Assembly: GCA_009694195.1 (NCBI GenBank)
Contig: SHVQ01000019.1
Span: forward strand, 1-49,728
Reading direction: 5' to 3'
From: Rhodospirillales bacterium
GTDB lineage: Bacteria > Pseudomonadota > Alphaproteobacteria > Rhodospirillales > SHVQ01
DNA length: 49,728 nt
Position numbers and translations under genes: made by a program. Below the pieces are notes generated by a model that worked only from the letters and a program-made list of their open reading frames with translations, was not told where the DNA came from and made no database searches. Shown one piece after another: positions 43,193 to 49,728 of the stretch. Each line of letters opens with the position of its first letter. The stretch's first letter is position 1.

Positions 43193-43551
43193 TTAGGCCT
43201 TAGGCCGCCAGGCGAAAAGCCCGGCGCGCTCGTAGAGCCAGGGATATTGGGTGACCATCATGCGGGCCAGCCACAGCCGGTGCGCAGCCAGCGTGACGGC
43301 GATCAGATAGATCGTGCCGACGGTCGCAAAGCCGAGATTTTCGATCACGTACGCGTCGAGGTTCTGCGCGCGGCCGATGAACAGCATGTACTCCGTCAGC
43401 CGCGCGCCCAGCGAGAGCAGCAGGCCGTAGCCGATGCACTGCCCCCACGGCCGCCACGTGCGGGCGAGCGCTTGGCCCGCCATCAGCGCGAACCACCCGT
43501 ACAAAACGAAAGCGTTGACCGCGATCTGGACCCAGTTGTCCTGAAACGGAG

Positions 43552-43555
<4 letters not shown>
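43193..43555 (-). CDS. DUF6867-like small membrane protein of the liv operon
   Basis: 120 residues from a GTG overlapping the livF stop as GTGA. Three hydrophobic segments: IAVNAFVLYGWFALMAGQAL, CIGYGLLLSLGARLTEYMLF and FATVGTIYLIAVTLAAHRLW. The C-terminus has the motif QYPWLYERAG. Such proteins accompany liv operons in alphaproteobacteria, and their role is not known; the coupling to livF suggests a regulatory or assembly part of the transporter. Confidence 0.75.
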
Positions 43556-44298
<743 letters not shown>

Positions 44299-44347
44299 GA
44301 TTGCACCCGCGCGCATCCGTGCCGATCGTCACCCCTGCTCCCAATGC

Positions 44348-44463
44348 CGTCACCCCCGCGGAAGCGGGGGTCCAGGGGCAAGCGACGGTGCTTGCGGCTC
44401 TGGATTCCCGCCCGGGGGTATGGGGGAATCCCCCAAAAGAAACCCCCTTGTGCGGGAATGACG
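44348..44463. repeat. Palindromic intergenic repeat, family B (long form) inside the liv operon
   Basis: Opens CGTCACCCCCGCGGAAGCGG, then a mutated core GGGGGTATGGGGGAATCCCC, and closes GTGCGGGAATGACG. It lies between livG and livF, so must be transcribed through. Stem loops of this size may tune the ratio of the two ATPases. Confidence 0.75.
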
Positions 44464-44495
44464 AAAAATTTGTGTCCCGTTTCAACCACTGCGGA

Positions 44496-45353
44496 TCAAC
44501 TCCCCGCGGGGACGCCGGCAGCGCCGAGGTCCTTGGACACTTCGGGCGGCAGCGCCTCGTCCTCTTCCTCGCCGAGATAGGCGCGGATCACCGCCGGGTC
44601 GGCGCGCACGGCTGCGGGCGAGCCGTCGGAAATCTTGCGGCCGTAATCGAGCACGACGATGTGATCGGAGATCTTCATCACCACGCTCATGTCGTGCTCG
44701 ATCAAGAGCACGCCGATCTTGTGCTCGTCGCGGATGAACATCAGAAGCTCGTTGAGCTCGGCCGTCTCGCGCGGATTCAAGCCGGCGGCCGGCTCGTCCA
44801 AGCAAAGGAGCTTCGGCTCCGTGCACATGGCGCGGATGATCTCGAGCCGCCGCTGGGCGCCGTAGGGGAGATTGCCGGCGCTGTCATCGGCACGGCCGAC
44901 GATGCCGGCCCGGTCGAGCCAATAGCTGGCGAGATCGACCGCCGCCCGCTCGGCTTTCTTGTAGGCGGGCGCGCCCACCAGGCCGGCGAGCGTGAAGCCG
45001 GACGCCCGCATCAGCTTGTTGTGCTGGGCGACAACCAGGTTCTCCAGCACCGACATGCCGGGGAACAGGCGGATGTTCTGGAACGTGCGCGCCACGCGCG
45101 CCGTCTTGGCGATGACGTGCCCCTCCATCTGCTCCAGGAGGAAGCGGTGCCCCTCCGGGTGCGTGAGCGTGAGCCGCCCGACCGTCGGCTTGTAGAAGCC
45201 GGTCAAGCAGTTGAACACCGTCGTCTTGCCGGCGCCGTTGGGCCCGATGATGGCGGTGATCTGCCGGTCCTCGGCGGCGAACGAAACGTCGTCGACGGCC
45301 ACCAGGCCGCCGAAGCGAAGCGTTAGATGTTCGACAACCAAGAGCCGCGTCAT
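44496..45353 (-). CDS. livG: Branched-chain amino acid ABC transporter ATPase LivG
   Basis: 285 residues. LTLRFGGLVAVDDVSF opening, Walker A IGPNGAGKTTVFNCLTGFY, the LivG-specific ARTFQNIRLFPGMSVLENL, a degenerate signature LPYGAQRRLEIIRAM, and Walker B LLCLDEPAAGLNPRE. The ATG at 45353 overlaps the livM stop by 4 bases. The C-terminal EEEDEALPPEV tail is acidic. Confidence 0.96.
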   Translation of the reverse strand: MTRLLVVEHLTLRFGGLVAVDDVSFAAEDRQITAIIGPNGAGKTTVFNCLTGFYKPTVGRLTLTHPEGHRFLLEQMEGHVIAKTARVARTFQNIRLFPGMSVLENLVVAQHNKLMRASGFTLAGLVGAPAYKKAERAAVDLASYWLDRAGIVGRADDSAGNLPYGAQRRLEIIRAMCTEPKLLCLDEPAAGLNPRETAELNELLMFIRDEHKIGVLLIEHDMSVVMKISDHIVVLDYGRKISDGSPAAVRADPAVIRAYLGEEEDEALPPEVSKDLGAAGVPAGS

Positions 45354-46828
45354 GGCGTGCCTCCCCGCCCCGCGACGCCGAGGCGGATCGTCGGGTCGCG
45401 GTGGGCGAGCAGGCCCTGTGGGCGCCAGATCATGATCGCCACCATCAGGGCGCCGAAGGCGAGCATGCGGTAGAGCTCGAGGTCGCGGAACCACTCCGGC
45501 CCGCCGATCAGCACGATCGCGGCAATCACGACGCCGATCTGGCTGCCCATGCCGCCGAGCACGACGATCGCGAGGATGATCGCGGATTCGAGGAAGTTAA
45601 AGCTCTCGGGGCTGATGAAGCCCTGGCGCGTGGCGAAGAAGGCGCCGGCGAAGCCGCCGAACATGGCGCCGATGGCGAACGCCGTGAGCTTGGTGTTGGT
45701 CGGATTGATGCCGAGCGCGCGGCACGCGGTCTCGTCCTCGCGCAAAGCCTCCCAGGCGCGTCCGATCGGCAGCTTGCGGATGCGAAGGGTGAACCAGTTG
45801 GTCACCATCGCCAGCACCAGGATGATGTAGTAGAGAAAAATCTGCCGGTGCATGGGCGAATAATCGAGGCCGAAATACTCGTGGAAGGCGATGGAGCCTT
45901 CGGGCGGCGACGCCGTGAACGCGATGCCGAAGAAGCCCGGGCGCGGGATGTTGCCGATGCCCTTCGGTCCGTTCGACAGCTCGTTCCAGTTAAGCAGGAT
46001 GATGCGGATGATCTCGCCGAAGCCGAGGGTGACGATGGCAAGGTAATCGCCGCGCAAGCGCAGCACCGGAAAGCCCAGCAGGACTCCGAACGTGGCGGCG
46101 AGCGCGCCCGCGAGCGGGAGAGATTCCCAAAATGAGAGGCCGAGCTCGATCGAGACGATCGCGTAGCAGTAGGCACCGACGGCATAGAAGGCCACGTACC
46201 CGAGGTCGAGCAGGCCCGCCAGGCCGACCACCACGTTCAGGCCCCAGCCCAGCATGATGTATGTAAAGATCAGGATGCCCAAATCGACCGCACGCTTGTC
46301 GTCGGCCATCACCGCGTAGAACGGCACGCTCACGGCCACGAGCACGAGAAACGGCGTGAGGTGGACCGCCGCCCGGCTCACCATGGCGCCGAGACCGGCT
46401 TGTCGCGCCTTGGCGGCGGCTCCCGCGGTGTCGCGGTAGAACGTGTGCCAGCCGCGCACCGCCAGCGTGGCGGCCAGCAGGAACGTGAACCAGCCGAGCG
46501 CCGGATAGGCGACCGGCACCGCCGACGCGGCGGAGTTGACCAGCCAGGCCAACGACAGTGCGCTCGTGAAACTGGCGATGGGACGCGCCCATCCCGCCCC
46601 GATCAGCAACAAGCCCAGCCGCCCGAGGAAAATGACCGCCACCGCGTAGAACAGCTGGCCGAAGCGGAATTCGACCTGCGTGGTGCTCAGATGGTCGATA
46701 AGATGGAAGCCGACCAAGGGAATGGCGAGCGCGATCGACACCGCGGCCACGCTTGCGGCATCCCGAAGCATCTCCGCCCAGCCGCCCTCGAGTCGCGCGC
46801 CCGCTTCGGCCGCCACGGCTTTCTGCAC
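45350..46828 (-). CDS. livM: Branched-chain amino acid ABC transporter permease LivM
   Basis: 492 residues, longer than the typical ~320-420, with about three extra hydrophobic segments at the N-terminus before the LivM core. The core shows LGWGLNVVVGLAGLLDLGYV, VLRLRGDYLAIVTLGFGEII, GRAWEALREDETACRALGIN and GGMGSQIGVVIAAIVL. Extended LivM permeases occur in several alphaproteobacteria. 3 bases follow livH. It forms the membrane channel with LivH. Confidence 0.94.
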   Translation of the reverse strand: MQKAVAAEAGARLEGGWAEMLRDAASVAAVSIALAIPLVGFHLIDHLSTTQVEFRFGQLFYAVAVIFLGRLGLLLIGAGWARPIASFTSALSLAWLVNSAASAVPVAYPALGWFTFLLAATLAVRGWHTFYRDTAGAAAKARQAGLGAMVSRAAVHLTPFLVLVAVSVPFYAVMADDKRAVDLGILIFTYIMLGWGLNVVVGLAGLLDLGYVAFYAVGAYCYAIVSIELGLSFWESLPLAGALAATFGVLLGFPVLRLRGDYLAIVTLGFGEIIRIILLNWNELSNGPKGIGNIPRPGFFGIAFTASPPEGSIAFHEYFGLDYSPMHRQIFLYYIILVLAMVTNWFTLRIRKLPIGRAWEALREDETACRALGINPTNTKLTAFAIGAMFGGFAGAFFATRQGFISPESFNFLESAIILAIVVLGGMGSQIGVVIAAIVLIGGPEWFRDLELYRMLAFGALMVAIMIWRPQGLLAHRDPTIRLGVAGRGGTP

Positions 46829-46831
46829 GGC

Positions 46832-47749
<918 letters not shown>

Positions 47750-47894
47750 CGCCGTCCCCTATGCGCGTGCGCGCGAGCGCGGCCCGGGGCGGCGGCATGC
47801 ACGTGCCGGGAAACGGATGGAAGTGCCTATGGTTCGCGTCCGCGGAGTGCCGACTCCCGCCGCCATTCCGTCTCCCTCGCCCACCGCCCACCCA

Positions 47895-47919
47895 AGTGCC
47901 TGTTCGGCATTATTTTTTT
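47895..47919 (+). terminator. Orphan plus-strand terminator-like hairpin
   Basis: AGTGCC (47895-47900), loop TGTTC, GGCATT (47906-47911), then A and seven T. It fits a weak intrinsic terminator on the plus strand, yet no plus-strand gene lies upstream. The 47750-47988 gap otherwise holds a GGGCCG...CGGCCC inverted repeat, a TTGAC...GTCAA pair and no reading frame of note. Confidence 0.35.
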
Positions 47920-47988
47920 GGGCCGTTTGACGCTACCTGAGGGCGGCCCGGTGTCAAGGGAAATTGGAACCGGCGCGCGGCAACACTC

Positions 47989-48201
47989 TCAACCCTCGCC
48001 GGCTTTGCGCCGCCGCTTGGCGATGGCATAGATCAGCTTCCGCGTCGCCAGCCGCTTCAGGTAATCCTCGCTGTAGCCGCGAGCGCCGACCATGACGATC
48101 TCGGTCCCGCTCTCCGGATCGATGGCGACGACGCGCACCGCCTTGCCGACGCGGATGAACTCGAACAGGACTTCCTCAAGCTCGACGTCGTCCGGGTCCA
48201 C
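47989..48201 (-). CDS. Small unknown protein (DUF6898-like)
   Basis: 70 residues from a GTG preceded by GAAGG. FEFIRVGKAVRVVAIDPESG then TEIVMVGARGY and LATRKLIYAIAKRR resemble short alphaproteobacterial proteins with a beta-strand core and basic helical tail that I remember as DUF6898; the match is by memory only. Same direction as, and 13 bases after, the HTH gene. Confidence 0.6.
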   Translation of the reverse strand: MDPDDVELEEVLFEFIRVGKAVRVVAIDPESGTEIVMVGARGYSEDYLKRLATRKLIYAIAKRRRKAGEG

Positions 48202-48214
48202 GGGGCCTTCTCAC

Positions 48215-48592
48215 CTAAGCAACGCGAAGGCGATCATCGTCTGAATAGGGATCGATCTCGACCACGATCTTCTTGATGGCAGCGCTCGGCGCCTTGCGGC
48301 GGCCGACCGTCTTCATGGTGACAAAGCCGGCAGCTTCCAGCTTCGCGAGGGTACGCGTGAGATTCGGTTGCGCCCGTCCGCTCATCTCGGCCAACGCGGC
48401 AATCGACGACGGCTTGCGATCGCGGATCATCGCGAGAAGCTGCCGATTTTCCGGCGTCAACAGCCGGACCAAAGCTTCGACCGAATTGAAGCTTGGCTTG
48501 GCTGCATCGGCCGGGGCGGCTCGATCGCCTCGCGCCACGGCCTTCATCTCGTCCCGCAGGGATCGTAGGCTCTGCACTTTGGAGCGGGTCAT
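48215..48592 (-). CDS. HTH antitoxin-type protein (COG4190 / HVO_A0114-like)
   Basis: 125 residues. The winged helix reads LLTPENRQLLAMIRDRKPSS, IAALAEMSGRAQPNLTRTLA and KLEAAGFVTMKTVGRRKAP, as in the MarR-like group that pairs with TumE-type toxins. Its ATG overlaps the stop of the upstream gene as ATGA. It should bind the palindrome in front of the pair and repress it. The ATG at 48592 is chosen as the only one matching that overlap; a longer frame to 48745 would lie inside the toxin gene. Confidence 0.8.
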   Translation of the reverse strand: MTRSKVQSLRSLRDEMKAVARGDRAAPADAAKPSFNSVEALVRLLTPENRQLLAMIRDRKPSSIAALAEMSGRAQPNLTRTLAKLEAAGFVTMKTVGRRKAPSAAIKKIVVEIDPYSDDDRLRVA

Positions 48593-48999
48593 TTTGGCCT
48601 CCGTGTTTCTTCCACCCCGACGACCGCCGTTCCAACGCCACGCTCGCGCAACACGCGCTCCACCTCGTTGAAGAAGTCGTCGATCAGGGTTTCGGCGTCC
48701 TTGAATTCGTACGGTCGCCCTTGATCGTGCTCCGCCCGGTGCCAATGATCGGTCGCGTCCGGTCTCGGTCTGAACCGCGAGCCGGCCGCTGGAACCTTGT
48801 GGGCGTTGTCGAAGCCGACCAGTCGCCTGCCATCGGGCGCATGGAGCGTAAACGAATAGGACAGACCGTGCGGTTGCTGCGTGACGGCCTTGACGCGCTT
48901 GATCGCGAACTTGATCCAGTAGCCCTGTTCGAGGTGATGGACGCGGCCGTCAAAGGCCAGCAGGAACTCAAGCCCGTAGTCCGGTTCATCGCCTTCCAT
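48589..48999 (-). CDS. TumE-family toxin (DUF6516)
   Basis: 136 residues. GLEFLLAFDGRVHHLEQGYW, then IKFAIKRVKAVTQQPHGLSY and SFTLHAPDGRRLVGFDNAHK follow the TumE/DUF6516 pattern: a compact beta-rich domain with conserved FDNAH. C-terminal helix DAETLIDDFFNEVERVLRE. Upstream of and translationally coupled to the HTH gene, i.e. toxin-first order as in TumE/TumA pairs. Family assignment is from memory; mechanism is likely RNA-directed but not proven here. Confidence 0.75.
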   Translation of the reverse strand: MEGDEPDYGLEFLLAFDGRVHHLEQGYWIKFAIKRVKAVTQQPHGLSYSFTLHAPDGRRLVGFDNAHKVPAAGSRFRPRPDATDHWHRAEHDQGRPYEFKDAETLIDDFFNEVERVLRERGVGTAVVGVEETRRPK

Positions 49000-49002
49000 T
49001 TC

Positions 49003-49043
49003 ATATCACCACATGATATATAACCTGCCTGCTTACGCGTCAA
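49003..49043 (-). promoter_or_regulatory. Promoter and autoregulatory palindrome of the TumE/HTH pair
   Basis: On the minus strand TTGACG (49038-49043), 17 bases, TATATC (49015-49020). The palindrome ATATCA-N5-TGATAT (49003-49019) covers the -10 and start region, 3 bases before the toxin ATG. This is the standard layout for toxin-antitoxin autorepression. Confidence 0.65.
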
Positions 49044-49119
49044 GGACGGATCACCCCTTTTTGAACCGGCCGAATTGAGCGTATTCTAAATAAAGAGGAT
49101 GAAATCGGGGCCGACCGTC

Positions 49120-49728
49120 ATGAAACATCTGGAGCGTTTGCGTCCGCGCGTGCGGGGCGCCTATCCGCAAGTTCGCATGCGCCGCAACCGGACGGACGAA
49201 TGGTGCCGACGCCTGGTCGCCGAGAACAGGCTCGCGGCCGACGATTTCATCTGGCCGGTCTTCGTCGTCGAGGGCAAGCGCGTGCGCGAGCCCGTGCCGT
49301 CCATGCCGCGGGTCGAGCGGCTTTCGGTCGATCTCCTGGCCGGCGCGGTCGGCGAGGCGAAAGCGCTCGGCATTCCGGTGATCGCGCTCTTTCCTTACAC
49401 GGACGCGGGCCTGAAGACGCGCGACACGGCCGAGGCGTTCAATCCCGAGAACCTGATCTGCCGGGCGACGCGGGCGGCCAAAAAGGCGCATCCGGACGTG
49501 GGCGTGCTCTGCGACGTCGCCCTCGACCCCTACAACAGCGACGGCCACGACGGGCTGGTAAAAAACGGAGAAATCCTCAACGACGAAACCGTCGAGGCGC
49601 TCTGCAAGCAGGCACTCGTGCAGGCGGAGGCCGGCTGCGACGTGATCGCGCCCTCCGACATGATGGACGGCCGCGTCGGCGCGATCCGCGAAGCCCTCGA
49701 CGACCAGGGCTTCCAGAACGTGCGCATC
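49120..49728 (+). CDS. hemB: Delta-aminolevulinic acid dehydratase (porphobilinogen synthase), 3' end missing
   Basis: 203 residues before the window edge, of about 330-350. HemB joins two 5-aminolevulinate molecules to porphobilinogen. The opening PQVRMRRNRTDEWCRRLVAE, then FIWPVFVVEGKRVREPVPSM, and ALFPYTDAGLKT match the family. The metal loop LCDVALDPYNSDGHDG has aspartates where zinc-dependent enzymes have cysteines, as in other alphaproteobacterial Mg-type enzymes. APSDMMDGRVGAIR is the active-site segment. The ATG at 49120 has GGGG 9 bases ahead; an in-frame ATG at 49099 lies directly on an AGAGG motif and is less likely. TTGAAC (49061) with TCTAAA is a possible promoter. Confidence 0.93.
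   Translation, partial: MKHLERLRPRVRGAYPQVRMRRNRTDEWCRRLVAENRLAADDFIWPVFVVEGKRVREPVPSMPRVERLSVDLLAGAVGEAKALGIPVIALFPYTDAGLKTRDTAEAFNPENLICRATRAAKKAHPDVGVLCDVALDPYNSDGHDGLVKNGEILNDETVEALCKQALVQAEAGCDVIAPSDMMDGRVGAIREALDDQGFQNVRI

Overview
The window is GC-rich and reads as a chromosomal piece of an alphaproteobacterium, probably Hyphomicrobiales or a close relative. The pointers are a PII-glutamine synthetase pair behind a sigma-54 promoter, the enoyl-CoA hydratase / rplM-rpsI / argC neighbourhood, a liv ABC transporter operon carrying the small membrane protein often linked to it in this class, an aspartate-rich (Mg-type) HemB, and many copies of short palindromic intergenic repeats. Genes abut or overlap by 4 bases in most operons. 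I saw no tRNA, rRNA, CRISPR array or complete insertion sequence.

Layout. 1-3245: aminotransferase end, glnB, a small overlapping ORF, glnA. 3283-6580: a higBA toxin-antitoxin pair, a LepB-like signal peptidase lacking the catalytic lysine, dodecin, a homocysteine methyltransferase-family enzyme and a small unknown protein. 6661-20532: a ~14 kb run of minus-strand catabolic genes: three MmgE/PrpD proteins, a PrpF-family isomerase, HyuA and HyuB, an epimerase-like SDR, and the three parts of an HcnABC/opine-oxidase-type flavoprotein dehydrogenase, with a GntR-regulator fragment in the middle. 20442-22512: a small accessory island with a truncated peptidoglycan-binding gene, a degenerate HNH-like ORF and a putative EVE-PD-(D/E)XK nuclease. 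22753-24819: parE. 24897-29098: small secreted and lipid-anchored proteins, including three tandem paralogous lipoproteins, plus a BNR-repeat gene broken by an in-frame TAA and a Sel1-type ORF. 29331-34354: an unknown helical protein, argC, a PEBP gene broken by TGA, rpsI, rplM, an enoyl-CoA hydratase-like protein and a CoA-binding protein. 34455-37316: two paralogous MFS transporters around a small Tat-type cysteine protein. 37414-38913: a YHS protein, an antitoxin whose Gp49/RelE-like toxin is frame-damaged, and another frame-damaged small gene. 39074-41722: arginase-family enzyme and a flavin monooxygenase. 41913-47749: livHMGF, a DUF6867-like protein and livK. 47989-48999: a small protein and a TumE/HTH toxin-antitoxin pair. 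49120 to the end: hemB, cut by the window edge.

How they work together. glnB-glnA is the nitrogen-assimilation core. The 6661-20532 cluster looks like one degradation route: a flavoprotein oxidises an amine or imino acid, HyuAB may open a cyclic amide, and PrpD/PrpF enzymes handle branched di- or tricarboxylate products. The substrate cannot be read from sequence. The liv operon imports branched-chain or related amino acids.

The most noteworthy items are the EVE-nuclease candidate next to a degenerate HNH ORF, the catabolic cluster, the tandem lipoprotein family, the signal peptidase without its lysine, and several genes between 27 and 39 kb that are each broken by one or two point changes. 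The last could be real decay or assembly error.
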